This document shows positions 46,955 through 56,945 of a stretch of DNA of 64,000 nt, in pieces. Made by a program: the position numbers and the translations under genes. This DNA comes from Paenibacillus caseinilyticus (GTDB taxonomy: Bacteria; Bacillota; Bacilli; Paenibacillales; NBRC-103111), in contig NZ_JAQAGY010000002.1 of NCBI RefSeq assembly GCF_027533645.1, forward strand, positions 434,001-498,000, given 5' to 3'. The notes beneath the pieces are model-generated. The model was given only the letters and a program-made list of their open reading frames with translations, ran no database searches and was not told the origin of the DNA. Every line of letters starts with the position of its first letter. Within the stretch, counting starts at the first letter, position 1.

Positions 46955-49900
46955 TTCGCTCAAAAAAATCCTCGTTATCGGTTCGGGACCTATCGTCATC
47001 GGACAAGCGGCGGAATTCGACTATGCCGGCACCCAAGCCTGCCAAGCGCTCAAAGAAGAAGGCTATGAAGTTGTTCTGATCAACTCCAACCCGGCTACGA
47101 TCATGACCGATACCAACATGGCCGACAAAGTATACATCGAACCGATCACCCTGGAGTTTGTTACGCAGATCATCCGCCAAGAACGTCCGGACGGACTGCT
47201 GCCGACCCTCGGCGGCCAGACCGGCCTCAACATGGCGGTGGAGCTGGCACGCGCAGGCGTGCTCGAGCGCGAGAACGTGAAGCTGCTCGGCACCCAGCTT
47301 ACGGCCATCGAGAAAGCAGAGGACCGCGATCTGTTCCGCGATCTGATGCGTGAACTCGAGCAGCCGGTACCGGAGAGCGTCATTGTTACGACTGTTCAGG
47401 AAGCGGTGGACTTCGCGAACGAGATCGGCTATCCGATCATCGTACGCCCGGCTTATACGCTCGGCGGAACCGGCGGCGGGATCTGCTCGAATGAGGAAGA
47501 GCTGCTGGAGATCGTCTCTTCGGGGATCCGCTACAGCCCGATCAACCAGTGTCTCGTCGAGAAAAGCATCGCAGGTATGAAAGAAGTCGAGTACGAGGTC
47601 ATGCGCGACGCCAATGACAACTGTATCGTCGTCTGCAACATGGAGAACTTTGATCCGGTCGGCGTACATACCGGCGACAGTATCGTCGTAGCGCCGAGCC
47701 AGACGCTCTCCGACCGCGAATACCAAATGCTGCGTTCCGCCTCGCTCAAGATCATCCGTGCCCTGAGCATCGAAGGCGGCTGTAACGTCCAGTTCGCGCT
47801 GGACCCGCACTCTTACCAATATTATGTAATCGAAGTGAATCCGCGTGTAAGCCGTTCCTCGGCTCTGGCTTCCAAGGCAACAGGTTACCCGATCGCCAAG
47901 ATGGCCGCGAAGATCGCGATCGGCTACACCCTCGATGAGATCGTCAACCCGGTTACGGGCCAGACGTATGCTTGCTTCGAGCCTACGCTCGATTATATCG
48001 TATCGAAAATTCCACGCTGGCCGTTCGACAAGTTCACGGCAGCGAACCGGAAGCTTGGCACGCAGATGAAAGCGACCGGCGAAGTCATGGCGATCGGCCG
48101 CACGTTCGAGGAGTCGATCCACAAGGCGATCCGTTCCCTCGAGATCGGCGTACACCGCCTCTGTCTCAAGGACACCGACAAGCTCGATCAGGCGACGCTG
48201 GAGCTGCGCCTCGTGAAGCCGGACGACGAGCGGATCTTCCTGATCGCCGAAGCACTCCGCCGCGGATACACGGTACAGCAGCTTCAGGACCTTACGAAGG
48301 TTGACTGGTGGTTCCTGCACAAACTCGAGAAGATGATTGCCTTCGAAGCCCAGCTGCTGCAGCCTGAATTGACGGAAGAGCTGCTGCTTGAAGCGAAGCG
48401 CAAAGGTTTCACCGACCGGGCTATCGCCGAAGTCCGCAGTGCAGCCGGAACGGGCCTGAACTTGACGAAGGAAGCCGACGTGCGTTCGTACCGTCTTGGT
48501 CTCGGACTGAAGCCGGTCTACAAGATGGTAGATACGTGCGCCGCTGAATTCGAAGCGACGACGCCTTACTACTACTCGACGTATGAAGTGGAAGACGAAG
48601 TGAAGGAAACCGAGAAAGAGAAGATCGTCGTGCTGGGTTCCGGTCCGATCCGGATCGGCCAGGGCATCGAGTTCGATTACTCCACGGTACACGCCGTCTG
48701 GGCCATCCAGAACGCGGGCTACGAAGCTGTTATCATCAACAACAACCCGGAGACGGTATCGACGGACTTCAATACGTCCGACCGCCTCTACTTCGAGCCG
48801 CTCTTCTTCGAAGATGTCATGAACGTCATCGAACGTGAGAAGCCGGTCGGTGTCATCGTGCAGTTCGGCGGCCAAACGGCCATCAACCTGGCAGCGCCGC
48901 TCGCCAAAGCGGGCGTACGCATTCTAGGTACGGACCTTGAGAACATCGATGCGGCAGAAGACCGCAAGAAGTTCGAAGCGCTGCTGAATAAGCTGGAGAT
49001 CGCACAGCCGCCGGGCGGTACGGTCACTTCCGTAGACCAGGCCGTAGGCATGGCTTCCCGGTTCGGTTATCCGGTGCTCGTCCGTCCTTCCTACGTACTG
49101 GGCGGCCGCGCAATGGAGATTGTCTATTCCGACGAGGAACTGCTGAGCTACATGGAGTATGCCGTCACGATCAATCCGGAGCATCCGGTCCTGATCGACC
49201 GCTATATGCTCGGTAAAGAAGTAGAAGTCGACGCGATCTGCGACAAAGAGACCGTACTGATCCCGGGCATCATGGAACATGTCGAGAGAGCGGGCGTGCA
49301 CTCCGGCGACTCCATCTCGGTGTATCCGCCGCAGACGGTTTCGGAAGAGCTCAAAGCGAAGATCGTCGACATTACGACCAAGATTGCCAGAGGCCTGCAG
49401 ATCGTAGGTCTGGTGAATATCCAGTTCGTCATCTATCAAGACGAAGTGTATGTCATCGAAGTGAACCCACGTTCCTCGCGGACCGTACCGTTCCTGAGCA
49501 AGGTCACGAAGATTCCGATGGCTAACGTGGCGACTCGCGTCATTACTGGTGAATCCTTGGCAAGCATGGGCTACGAGACGGGACTGTGGCCTGAAGATGA
49601 CTACGTCTCGGTGAAAGTACCGGTCTTCTCCTTTGCGAAGCTGCGCCGCGTAGATACGACGCTCGGACCGGAGATGAAATCGACGGGCGAAGTCATGGGC
49701 CGCGACAAAACGTTCGCCAAAGCACTCTACAAAGGCTTCATCGGTTCCGGTATGAAGGTGCCTCCTGCCGGGGCTATCATCGCAACTATCGCCGATAAGG
49801 ATAAGGAAGAGGCGCTTGAGATCTTCCGCGGCTTCGATCGTCTAGGCTACCGCATCATCGCCACAGGCGGTACGGCACAGACCTTCGAAGATGCAGGGCT

Positions 49901-50156
49901 GGCTGTGACCCGCGTTCACAAGCTGAGCGAAGGCTCGCCGAACATTCTCGACCTGATCCGCGGAGGGGAAGCCCACTTCGTGGTGAATACCCTGACCAAA
50001 GGCAAAGCCCCGGAACGGGACGGCTTCCGGATCCGCCGGGAAGCGGTAGAGAACGGCATTGTGTGCATGACCTCGCTCGATACGGTGAAGGCGCTGCTGC
50101 ACGTATTGGAGTCGATCTACTTCCAATCGACGGCTATGCCGATCGTTCACGCTTAA
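46941..50156 (+). CDS. carB: Carbamoyl-phosphate synthase large subunit
   Basis: CarB makes carbamoyl phosphate from bicarbonate, ammonia and two ATP. The 1071-residue protein contains two homologous ATP-grasp halves, each starting with the same loop ([20 protein letters not shown] and [20 protein letters not shown] near residue 555), and a C-terminal MGS-like allosteric domain (about residues 930-1071: [19 protein letters not shown]). The length is normal. Coupled to carA by overlap. Confidence 0.97.
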   Translation: MPKNNSLKKILVIGSGPIVIGQAAEFDYAGTQACQALKEEGYEVVLINSNPATIMTDTNMADKVYIEPITLEFVTQIIRQERPDGLLPTLGGQTGLNMAVELARAGVLERENVKLLGTQLTAIEKAEDRDLFRDLMRELEQPVPESVIVTTVQEAVDFANEIGYPIIVRPAYTLGGTGGGICSNEEELLEIVSSGIRYSPINQCLVEKSIAGMKEVEYEVMRDANDNCIVVCNMENFDPVGVHTGDSIVVAPSQTLSDREYQMLRSASLKIIRALSIEGGCNVQFALDPHSYQYYVIEVNPRVSRSSALASKATGYPIAKMAAKIAIGYTLDEIVNPVTGQTYACFEPTLDYIVSKIPRWPFDKFTAANRKLGTQMKATGEVMAIGRTFEESIHKAIRSLEIGVHRLCLKDTDKLDQATLELRLVKPDDERIFLIAEALRRGYTVQQLQDLTKVDWWFLHKLEKMIAFEAQLLQPELTEELLLEAKRKGFTDRAIAEVRSAAGTGLNLTKEADVRSYRLGLGLKPVYKMVDTCAAEFEATTPYYYSTYEVEDEVKETEKEKIVVLGSGPIRIGQGIEFDYSTVHAVWAIQNAGYEAVIINNNPETVSTDFNTSDRLYFEPLFFEDVMNVIEREKPVGVIVQFGGQTAINLAAPLAKAGVRILGTDLENIDAAEDRKKFEALLNKLEIAQPPGGTVTSVDQAVGMASRFGYPVLVRPSYVLGGRAMEIVYSDEELLSYMEYAVTINPEHPVLIDRYMLGKEVEVDAICDKETVLIPGIMEHVERAGVHSGDSISVYPPQTVSEELKAKIVDITTKIARGLQIVGLVNIQFVIYQDEVYVIEVNPRSSRTVPFLSKVTKIPMANVATRVITGESLASMGYETGLWPEDDYVSVKVPVFSFAKLRRVDTTLGPEMKSTGEVMGRDKTFAKALYKGFIGSGMKVPPAGAIIATIADKDKEEALEIFRGFDRLGYRIIATGGTAQTFEDAGLAVTRVHKLSEGSPNILDLIRGGEAHFVVNTLTKGKAPERDGFRIRREAVENGIVCMTSLDTVKALLHVLESIYFQSTAMPIVHA

Positions 50157-50171
50157 TTACAACTCTCACAC

Positions 50172-50215
50172 GATTAGCACAGGATCCCCGAAGTTCAAGG
50201 GAAACTGTGCTAATC
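50172..50215 (+). other. Strong hairpin between carB and pyrF
   Basis: GATTAGCACAG (50172-50182) pairs perfectly with CTGTGCTAATC (50205-50215); the loop may pair further (CCCC with GGG). No T tract follows. It occupies the place where pyrK and pyrD stand in B. subtilis. Possible roles are RNA processing or partial termination. Confidence 0.6.
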
Positions 50216-50304
50216 CCATGATTGGGGGGTCTCGGCCTCTTGCTGTGGAATGAGATAGCCCAGATTCAGGTTACAAAGTTATACTTTAGGGAGGCGGATG
50301 ACAG

Positions 50305-51045
50305 ATGACAACGGCAGCACAGCGGATTATGGTCGCCTTGGATTATCCGCAGGCGGAGCAGGCGGAAGCGCTTGTGGAATCGCTCGCGGGTATTCCCTGT
50401 TATATGAAGGTGGGCATGCAGCTGTTCTACAGTGCGGGTCCTGGGTTTGTCAGCAGGCTGAAGGAGAAAGGCTACCAGGTCTTCCTCGATCTCAAGATGC
50501 ATGACATTCCGAACACGGTCAAGGGCGGGGCGGAGAGCATTACACGCCTTGGCGTGGATATGTTCAATGTACACGCCGCCGGAGGACGGGCCATGATGGA
50601 AGCGGCCATGGAAGGCGTCGACAAGGGGCTGACCGGCACAGGCACTTCGGTGAAGCGTCCGGAAGTCATCGGCGTAACCCAACTGACGAGCACTTCCCAG
50701 GAAGTCATGAACGGGGAGATCGGCATTGCGGGAACGGTGGAAGAAGCGGTCCTGCGGTATGCCCTGCTGACCCGTTCAGCCGGTCTGAACGGCGTCGTCG
50801 CCTCGCCGCTAGAGGTCGTGCGTATCAAGGAAGCCTGCGGCTCTGGCTTCGTCACCGTGACACCGGGAATTCGGCCCGCCGGAGCGGACATCGGCGACCA
50901 GTCGCGCGTCATGACGCCGTTTGAGGCTTTTGCGCAGGGGACGGATTATATCGTGATCGGCCGTCCGATTACAGGGGCTGCCGATCCGAGAGCGGCACTC
51001 GAAGCGATCCTTGCTTCCGTGTCGGAGGAGCCGGTACAGCCTTAA
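50305..51045 (+). CDS. pyrF: Orotidine 5'-phosphate decarboxylase
   Basis: PyrF decarboxylates OMP to UMP, the last step of the pathway. The 246-residue TIM-barrel protein has ALDYPQAEQA at the N-terminus, KVGMQLFY, and the catalytic motif FLDLKMHDIPNTV near residue 62, with VTPGIRP and IGRPIT binding phosphate at the C-terminal end. ATG 50305 follows GGAGGCGG. It directly follows carB because pyrK and pyrD are absent. Confidence 0.96.
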   Translation: MTTAAQRIMVALDYPQAEQAEALVESLAGIPCYMKVGMQLFYSAGPGFVSRLKEKGYQVFLDLKMHDIPNTVKGGAESITRLGVDMFNVHAAGGRAMMEAAMEGVDKGLTGTGTSVKRPEVIGVTQLTSTSQEVMNGEIGIAGTVEEAVLRYALLTRSAGLNGVVASPLEVVRIKEACGSGFVTVTPGIRPAGADIGDQSRVMTPFEAFAQGTDYIVIGRPITGAADPRAALEAILASVSEEPVQP

Positions 51046-51129
51046 GCGAAGCGGAACTGCCTCCGGATTGGGAGGTAGAGATTGATAGTGGAAGTAATGA
51101 AAGAACAACCATCCGAAGGAGACGATCCC

Positions 51130-51786
51130 ATGAGTTCAAAAACTATCGTTACAAGTCCCGTACTGGCCGAGCAAATTGCTTCCGATCTGCTGCAGATCGG
51201 TGCGGTGGCCCTGCGCCCGCACCAGCCGTTCACATGGACGTCCGGGTTGAAATCCCCGATCTACTGCGACAACCGGCTGACGATCTCCTACCCGGCGATC
51301 CGCGAACGGATCGCCGAAGGCTTCGTGCAGCTGATCCGCGATAATTTCCCGGACGCCGAGGTGATTGCCGGCGCAGCGACGGGCGGCATCCCGCATGCAG
51401 CGTGGGTGGCGCAGAAGCTCGGTCTGCCGATGGTGTATGTACGGGACAAGGCCAAAGGCCACGGCAAAGAAAACCTGATCGAAGGCCATATCGAGGCCGG
51501 GCAGAAGACCGTTGTGATCGAGGATCTCATCTCGACCGGCGGCAGCTCGCTCAAGGTGGCGCTGGCTGTGAATGACGCGGGAGCCGAAGCGCTGGGGGTG
51601 CTCGGGATTTTCTCCTATCAGTTCGAGAAAGCCAAAGGGGCGTTCGGCGAAGCGGGCGTACCGTTCGAGACACTGACGAATTATTCCGTCCTGCTCGATG
51701 TAGCTGTGAAGAACGGCAGCATTCAGGAAGGCGATCTTCAGGCATTGAGAGCTTGGAGCGCGAACCCAAGCGAATACGGCAAATAA
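51130..51786 (+). CDS. pyrE: Orotate phosphoribosyltransferase
   Basis: PyrE joins orotate to PRPP, giving OMP. The 218-residue protein shows FTWTSGLKSPIYCDNR near residue 36, GAATGGIPHAAWVA, and the PRPP motif VVIEDLISTGGSS near residue 120. ATG 51130 has GAAGGAG upstream; the frame is open to 51082 without support. It ends the pyr operon and is followed by a terminator. Confidence 0.96.
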   Translation: MSSKTIVTSPVLAEQIASDLLQIGAVALRPHQPFTWTSGLKSPIYCDNRLTISYPAIRERIAEGFVQLIRDNFPDAEVIAGAATGGIPHAAWVAQKLGLPMVYVRDKAKGHGKENLIEGHIEAGQKTVVIEDLISTGGSSLKVALAVNDAGAEALGVLGIFSYQFEKAKGAFGEAGVPFETLTNYSVLLDVAVKNGSIQEGDLQALRAWSANPSEYGK

Positions 51787-51832
51787 GGCAACAGCCTCTT
51801 GGATGGCAGAGACCTGGTTTCATAAGAACACC

Positions 51833-51876
51833 AAAAACGCCTGTACGCAGCATGATGCTGGAGTACAGGCGTTTTT
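51833..51876. terminator. Bidirectional terminator between pyrE and mtnB
   Basis: AAAAACGCCTGTAC (51833-51846) and GTACAGGCGTTTTT (51863-51876) are perfect 14-base arms with A and T tails, serving the convergent pyr and mtn units. Confidence 0.95.
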
Positions 51877-51911
51877 GCGCTGAAGATGACAGTGTTCCGG
51901 CGTCTGTATCT

Positions 51912-52553
51912 TTACTTTCTGAGCAGGGCCAGCCGGTAAGCATATTCGAACAGGAACTCGAACGCCTCGAGATGGCGCTTGGCCTCGAATGCATTGGCTC
52001 CCCAGGCGCAGATGCCGTGCTTGCGGATCAGGATGCCGGGAATACGGGGGAGGATGGAGCGTTCTACCAGCTCGGCGATCCGCGGGATCTCGGCGTAGTT
52101 CGGTACGATCGGGATCTCGATCTGGGCTTCCTCATCCCAAATGTTGAACGCCTTGATCAGCTCTACCCCGTCGATCGGTACGCTGCCGCGCTCCCCGTAC
52201 AGCTCCGAGACGAGATTGTTGAATACGGTATGCACGTGGAAGATGGCGCCCGCTCCGGTTGCCCGGTAGATCTCGCAGTGAATGAGCGTCTCGGCGGACG
52301 GCTTCAGTCCCGTCGCTTCGATCGGCTTGCCGTTCTGGTCGACGAGCAGATAGTCCGACGGCGTATTCACCGACTTATCCTTGCCGCTGGCAGTTACCGC
52401 GAAGGCGAACTGCTCGGGGGTGAATTCTCCGACGCGGACGGACAGATTGCCGCTCGTGCCCGGGAACCAGCCCCGGCCGGCCAGCAGCGTCTTGATCTCG
52501 CGCAGGTCCTCGAAGGCCTGCTGCTTGTCCTCCAGACGAATCGTGAGGCTCAT
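51912..52553 (-). CDS. mtnB: Methylthioribulose-1-phosphate dehydratase
   Basis: MtnB dehydrates methylthioribulose 1-phosphate in the methionine salvage pathway. The 213-residue class II aldolase-like protein has GRGWFPGTSGNLSVRV near residue 25, zinc ligands in LIHCEIYRA and FHVHTVFNN (about residues 92-108), and KHGICAWG near the C-terminus. Its start overlaps the mtnX stop by four bases. mtnD (acireductone dioxygenase), next in B. subtilis, is absent; the pyr terminator follows. Confidence 0.94.
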   Translation of the reverse strand: MSLTIRLEDKQQAFEDLREIKTLLAGRGWFPGTSGNLSVRVGEFTPEQFAFAVTASGKDKSVNTPSDYLLVDQNGKPIEATGLKPSAETLIHCEIYRATGAGAIFHVHTVFNNLVSELYGERGSVPIDGVELIKAFNIWDEEAQIEIPIVPNYAEIPRIAELVERSILPRIPGILIRKHGICAWGANAFEAKRHLEAFEFLFEYAYRLALLRK

Positions 52554-53212
52554 CGTACGTTCAACTCCTCTAATCCCCGGATCACTTCATGGAAGTTCTC
52601 GAAGGGTTTGTAATGTAAACCAAGCTCCTCGCACAGGTTCACCAGATGAGCCCGCGCGAACACCAGATCGGCGAGCTTTGCGCCCTCGAAGTCGGTGATG
52701 CTGTCCCCGATCAGAATTCGTTCGTACCGGTCAGACGGGTACGAGCGGATGATCGCGGTTTTGCACATGCCGCAGTCGTTATGGCAGTGGCCGTCGCAGG
52801 CATGAGGCCACAGAATGCGGATATGGGACCCGCTGAAGTCGCTGCCGTTGCAATAGATATGCTCCTTCGGAATCGGGAACGGCGAGAGCACTGGATAGAC
52901 GAAGAAGTCGATGCCGCCCGAGGTGACGAGGAAGGTGATGCCTTCGTTGCGGCAGTACTCGAGCAGCTCCTGGAAGCCCGGCCGGATCGTGACGTTGCCG
53001 ATCGCATAGTCTGTGATCTCCTGCTGGCGCTCCGTTGGCAGCAGGGCGAACATGCGCCCGACGCCTTCGCGGATGGACACCCGCTTCGCGAGCACATCCT
53101 CCACGATCGTATCCCAGCCCGGCGGCTGAAAATGCTTCATGATCGCAACAATATTGTCGTTGACGGTGATCGTGCCGTCGAAGTCGCAAAAGATTACGCG
53201 TTCTCTGCTCAT
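52550..53212 (-). CDS. mtnX: 2-hydroxy-3-keto-5-methylthiopentenyl-1-phosphate phosphatase
   Basis: MtnX is a HAD-family phosphatase making the acireductone of methionine salvage. The 220-residue protein has the nucleophile motif FCDFDGTIT at the N-terminus, the Ser/Thr region LVTSGG, a Cys-rich insert ([15 protein letters not shown]) seen in MtnX, and the acidic motif [14 protein letters not shown] 53212 overlaps the mtnW stop (ATGA) and has GGGGGA upstream. Order W-X-B is that of the B. subtilis mtnWXBD operon. Confidence 0.94.
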   Translation of the reverse strand: MSRERVIFCDFDGTITVNDNIVAIMKHFQPPGWDTIVEDVLAKRVSIREGVGRMFALLPTERQQEITDYAIGNVTIRPGFQELLEYCRNEGITFLVTSGGIDFFVYPVLSPFPIPKEHIYCNGSDFSGSHIRILWPHACDGHCHNDCGMCKTAIIRSYPSDRYERILIGDSITDFEGAKLADLVFARAHLVNLCEELGLHYKPFENFHEVIRGLEELNVR

Positions 53213-54486
53213 TCGCGGATCCCCCAAGCGTCAATCGCGGCCATAAGCTCAGGCCGTCCGTCCGCGGCATACTCCCGCAGGGAGGCACCGGAGAGGCAGC
53301 CGTCGATCGCCTGGCGGAATGCCCGGCCGCCGGCCGCCGCGCCCATCGGATGGCCGTGTACTCCGCCGCCGGCGTTCACCACGACATCCGTACCGAAGTC
53401 CTTGAGGATCAGCGGCACGAGCCCGGGGTGAATGCCCGCGGAAGGGACCGGGAAGCTCGTCTTCAGCCGGCCGAAGCCTCGGCCATCTGCCGCCCCGGCC
53501 GTATCCAGCAGCGCTTCCTTGATCGCCAGGTTCTCCTCGCGCGGCATCACGACGGAGCCGTAAGGAGAAGGGAACAAGACCAGATCGGCGCCGGCAAGCC
53601 GCATCAGCTTGCCGAGCAGCACTTGGGCGGAGATACCGTGGTAGGCTGATGGGTACAGCGCACCGGCCAGCGCCGGGTGCGCCATGATCGGCACCTGAAT
53701 ATCGGGGTGCCGGCTGAGCTCGCTCAATGCGTCGAAGCCGTAAGCCAGCACGTTGAAGAGCAGTGCATTGGCGCCAGCCCCGATGGCCCGGCGCGCCTGG
53801 TTCACGAGGTCGAACGTCGGCCCCGTGAGATTCGCGGCATAGAGCAGCTCTTGTCCCGTTTCGAGCTTTGCCTTGGCAGCGGCCTGCATGCAGGCCTCTA
53901 CCCGGCGCTCGATCGGGGTCAGCGGGTTCTCGAAGAGGATCTCATCGTCTTTGATGAGGTCGACGCCCCCGAGCGCCTGCTGGTAGAACTGTTCTTGGAG
54001 AGCCGGCAGGTCATGTCCGATAACGGACTTGAAGATACTCATGAGCAGCGGTCTATCCGTGACGCCCAGGAGCTTCCGTACGCCGCCGAGTCCGAACCGC
54101 GGACCCGGGAAGGCGGAGAGGAAGTCGTCCGAGAAGGACAGGTCGGTGAGCTTGATGCGGCCGTCCATCGAGAGCTTCCCGAATACGGTGACGAGCAGGG
54201 CCGGAATGTCCCGGGAGAAGTTCGCGTCCGGATAGGCGATGGTGATGTCGGCGAAGCGTTCGCCCGGGGCTGCCCCCGCAGGTTCATGAGCTTCGACCGA
54301 TACGACACGGCCGAGATGGCGCTGCATCTCCGCTTTGCGGGCTTCGGGAAGGTCGGTCCAAGAGCCTACGGTGAGGCCGACGGCGATGCCTTCGGCTTTT
54401 TTATGAAAGTCCGCCTTGTCGTCGTAGAGGCGGTACGTTGCTGTGCAGTAGGCGCCGGAAGCGGCCTGGTTCCATTCGGAGTTCAA
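53209..54486 (-). CDS. mtnW: 2,3-diketo-5-methylthiopentyl-1-phosphate enolase (RuBisCO-like MtnW)
   Basis: A RuBisCO-like protein without carbon fixation that enolises diketo-methylthiopentyl phosphate in methionine salvage. The protein (about 425 residues) has a RuBisCO-type N-terminal domain and TIM barrel with [12 protein letters not shown], whose Lys and acids correspond to the carbamylated metal site, then [10 protein letters not shown] and [17 protein letters not shown]. The start is TTG 54486, eight bases after AAGGAAGG; GTG 54495 is too close to that site. It follows proC by about 60 bases, so it may be read from the proC transcript. Confidence 0.92.
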   Translation of the reverse strand: MNSEWNQAASGAYCTATYRLYDDKADFHKKAEGIAVGLTVGSWTDLPEARKAEMQRHLGRVVSVEAHEPAGAAPGERFADITIAYPDANFSRDIPALLVTVFGKLSMDGRIKLTDLSFSDDFLSAFPGPRFGLGGVRKLLGVTDRPLLMSIFKSVIGHDLPALQEQFYQQALGGVDLIKDDEILFENPLTPIERRVEACMQAAAKAKLETGQELLYAANLTGPTFDLVNQARRAIGAGANALLFNVLAYGFDALSELSRHPDIQVPIMAHPALAGALYPSAYHGISAQVLLGKLMRLAGADLVLFPSPYGSVVMPREENLAIKEALLDTAGAADGRGFGRLKTSFPVPSAGIHPGLVPLILKDFGTDVVVNAGGGVHGHPMGAAAGGRAFRQAIDGCLSGASLREYAADGRPELMAAIDAWGIRE

Positions 54487-54531
54487 TGCGGACACCTTCC
54501 TTTGGGTCTATTGGGTTTCGGATGCAGGGTT

Positions 54532-54550
54532 CCCTCCGGAAGACGGAGGG
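54532..54550 (-). other. Small hairpin between proC and mtnW
   Basis: CCCTCCG (54532-54538) and CGGAGGG (54544-54550) pair perfectly around a 5-base loop. On the minus strand no T tract follows, so the hairpin would not clearly stop transcription from proC into mtnW. No SAM riboswitch fits in this short gap. Confidence 0.4.
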
Positions 54551-54553
54551 GGC

Positions 54554-55423
54554 TTACTTGCTGGGTGTGCTGACGGATTGGGAGATGGCTTCGCCCATCT
54601 CGCCGGCCCGTTCCTTGGACCGGAGAATACCGGCGATGAGCGCATCCTGGAAGCCGGCGCGGTCCATGACTTCGATGGCGGCCTGGGTAGTGCCGTTCGG
54701 GGAAGTCACTTTGCGGCGCAGATCAGCCGGTTCTTCTCCGGTAGCCTCTACCATTCCGGCGGCCCCGAGGAACGTCTGAATCGTCAGACGACGGGATTCC
54801 TCCCGGGATAGACCTGCACGGGTGCCGCCTTCCATCATCGCTTCCATCATATAATACACATAGGCCGGCCCGCTGCCGGAGACACCGGTGATGGCGTCAA
54901 TCTGCGATTCGTCGACGACCGTTACGATCCCCGTCGAGGCGAACATCTCATAGGCGAGCTCCTGCTGCTTTTCCGTGACGCTCTCCGAGAAGGCGATGCC
55001 CGTCGCGCCCAGCCCGATCGTGCTGGACGTATTGGGCATCGTGCGGACGATCGCATAACTGTCGCTGCCGAGCAGGCCGTGCATCGTAGCGACCGACAGG
55101 CCCGCGATGACGGAGACAATGAGCTGGCCTGGCCGCAGCTGCGGCTTCAGTGCCAAGATGCCGTCCACGGCATCCTTCGGTTTGAAGGCGAGGACGACGA
55201 TATCCGCGGATCGGATGGCTTCGTCTTTGGCCAGCTGGTCCATGGCGTAACGGATGCCGTACCGGGTATGCAGTTCCGCCAGCCGTTCCGCGTTGGAACG
55301 GTTGACGACGAAGAGATTCTCTCCCGGTACGCCGCCCTGGTCAATGAGTCCGCGGATGATGGCTTCGGCCATCGAACCGGCTCCGACGAATGTTATCTGC
55401 TGCTGTGGCAATCCTTGAACCAT
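54554..55423 (-). CDS. proC: Pyrroline-5-carboxylate reductase
   Basis: ProC reduces pyrroline-5-carboxylate to proline with NAD(P)H. The 289-residue protein begins with the dinucleotide-binding segment ITFVGAGSMAEAIIRGL, has VLAFKPKDA, RTMPNTSSTIG and the C-terminal signature GSGPAYVYYMMEAM. AAGGAG lies before ATG 55423 on the minus strand. It lies 198 bases downstream of proA and outside the reach of any visible second T-box. Confidence 0.95.
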   Translation of the reverse strand: MVQGLPQQQITFVGAGSMAEAIIRGLIDQGGVPGENLFVVNRSNAERLAELHTRYGIRYAMDQLAKDEAIRSADIVVLAFKPKDAVDGILALKPQLRPGQLIVSVIAGLSVATMHGLLGSDSYAIVRTMPNTSSTIGLGATGIAFSESVTEKQQELAYEMFASTGIVTVVDESQIDAITGVSGSGPAYVYYMMEAMMEGGTRAGLSREESRRLTIQTFLGAAGMVEATGEEPADLRRKVTSPNGTTQAAIEVMDRAGFQDALIAGILRSKERAGEMGEAISQSVSTPSK

Positions 55424-55546
55424 GGTAGATCAAACTCCTTCTTGTCTTCTGCGTTGGATGAGGGCATGAACTTTTGTACTTCTGGTTATGGATAAAACCG
55501 TCTGGCTGCCTGGGCAGCGCTCAAGGCTTAAGAGAGACACGTAGCA

Positions 55547-55582
55547 GCTGGCCTGCACAATAAGCGCAGGTGCCAGGCCAGC
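55547..55582. other. Perfect inverted repeat between proA and proC
   Basis: GCTGGCCTG (55547-55555) and CAGGCCAGC (55574-55582) make a 9-pair stem with an 18-base loop that may pair internally. It lacks a T tract on either strand. The rest of the 198-base gap holds only the proC ribosome-binding site. Confidence 0.5.
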
Positions 55583-55621
55583 CGCATGCAGTCGAAAGGT
55601 CGGGTCAAGGCATCTCTGAGT

Positions 55622-56896
55622 CTATCCCCGGATCTGGCCGCTGCCCGTAATGCAGTATTTGCTCGACGTCAGGGCCGGCAGGCCCATCGGACCGCGGGCA
55701 TGCAGCTTCTGCGTGGAGATGCCGATCTCGGCTCCGAAGCCGAATTCGAATCCGTCCGTGAAACGGGTCGATGCGTTATGGTAGACGGCTGCGGCGTCGA
55801 CTTCCTGCAGGAAGCGGGCCGCATGCAGGGTGTTCTCGGTCACGATGCACTCGGAGTGCATCGTGCCGTGAAGCCGGATGTGCTCCATAGCTTCATCCAG
55901 CCCTTCGACGATCCGCACGTTGAGGATATAATCATTGTACTCCGTATCCCAGTCCTCCTCGGTGGCTGCGGCCATGCCGGATACCAGGGCGCGGGATGCT
56001 TCGTCGCCGCGCAGTTCCACCCGCTGCTGCAGGAATTGGTCCGCAATCATCGGCAGATGCTTCGCCGCGAAATCGCGGTGCACGAGCAGCGTCTCCATGG
56101 AGTTGCAGACCGATGGGCGCTGGACCTTCGCGTTGATGGCGATCTGCAGGGCCATGTCCGGCTGGGCGGTCTCGTCGAGGTACGTATGGCAGACGCCGGC
56201 TCCGGTCTCGATCACCGGTACGGTGGCATTCTTCACCACGTTCTGGATGAGGGAAGCTCCGCCCCGCGGGATGAGCACGTCGAGCAGGCCGTTCAGCTTC
56301 AGCATCTCGTCCACGGAACTGCGGTTCGGATCGATCACGAGCTGCAGCGCAAACGGCGGCACATCGGTCATCTCGAGCGCCTGGTGCAGCACCTCGACGA
56401 TCCGCTTGTTCGAGGACAGGGCGGAGGAGCCGCCGCGCAGCACGACCGCATTGCCTGTCTTGAGGCAGAGACCGGCGGCATCGACCGTCACATTCGGCCG
56501 CGCTTCATAGATGATGCCGATGACGCCGATCGGCACGCGAACCTTGCGGATATGCAGGCCGTTCGGCCGGCTGAACGCTTCGAGCGTATCGCCGACCGGA
56601 TCGGGCAGCGTCACGATCTGGCGCAGGCCTTCGGCCATCGCTCCGATCCGCTGGCGGTTCAAGGCGAGGCGGTCGAGCAGGGAGGTGGAGATGCCGCTCT
56701 CACGTCCGCGCTGGAGGTCTTCGGCGTTGGCCGTTATGATCGATTCTGCTTCTTTCTCGAGACATTCCGCCATATAGAGCAGGGCATGGTTCTTCTGCTC
56801 GGTGGTGAGCTGTGCGAGCACGGGAGCGGCCTGTTTGGCCAGCCCGGCCTTCTGTTTCACTTCGCTAAGCGTCACTGCGCCTTCCATCTGGGACAT
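55622..56896 (-). CDS. proA: Glutamate-5-semialdehyde dehydrogenase (gamma-glutamyl phosphate reductase)
   Basis: ProA reduces gamma-glutamyl phosphate to glutamate semialdehyde, the second step of proline synthesis. The 424-residue protein has VPIGVIGIIYEARPNVT near residue 112, GNAVVLRGGSSA, and the catalytic Cys in PSVCNSMETLL near residue 265. ATG 56896 on the minus strand follows AAGGAGGAG; the frame is open upstream to 56959, overlapping proB, but without a site. It lies 49 bases after proB and shares its T-box-controlled transcript. Confidence 0.95.
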   Translation of the reverse strand: MSQMEGAVTLSEVKQKAGLAKQAAPVLAQLTTEQKNHALLYMAECLEKEAESIITANAEDLQRGRESGISTSLLDRLALNRQRIGAMAEGLRQIVTLPDPVGDTLEAFSRPNGLHIRKVRVPIGVIGIIYEARPNVTVDAAGLCLKTGNAVVLRGGSSALSSNKRIVEVLHQALEMTDVPPFALQLVIDPNRSSVDEMLKLNGLLDVLIPRGGASLIQNVVKNATVPVIETGAGVCHTYLDETAQPDMALQIAINAKVQRPSVCNSMETLLVHRDFAAKHLPMIADQFLQQRVELRGDEASRALVSGMAAATEEDWDTEYNDYILNVRIVEGLDEAMEHIRLHGTMHSECIVTENTLHAARFLQEVDAAAVYHNASTRFTDGFEFGFGAEIGISTQKLHARGPMGLPALTSSKYCITGSGQIRG

Positions 56897-56945
56897 CGCT
56901 GTCTCCTCCTTGATATCTATAATGGTGTTGCGATCATAACCTGGG

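Noticed and set aside
46911..48875. A 654-codon antisense frame over carB
   Set aside because: Same explanation: antisense shadow of a conserved GC-rich gene, with Arg/His/Asp-rich composition and no recognisable motif.
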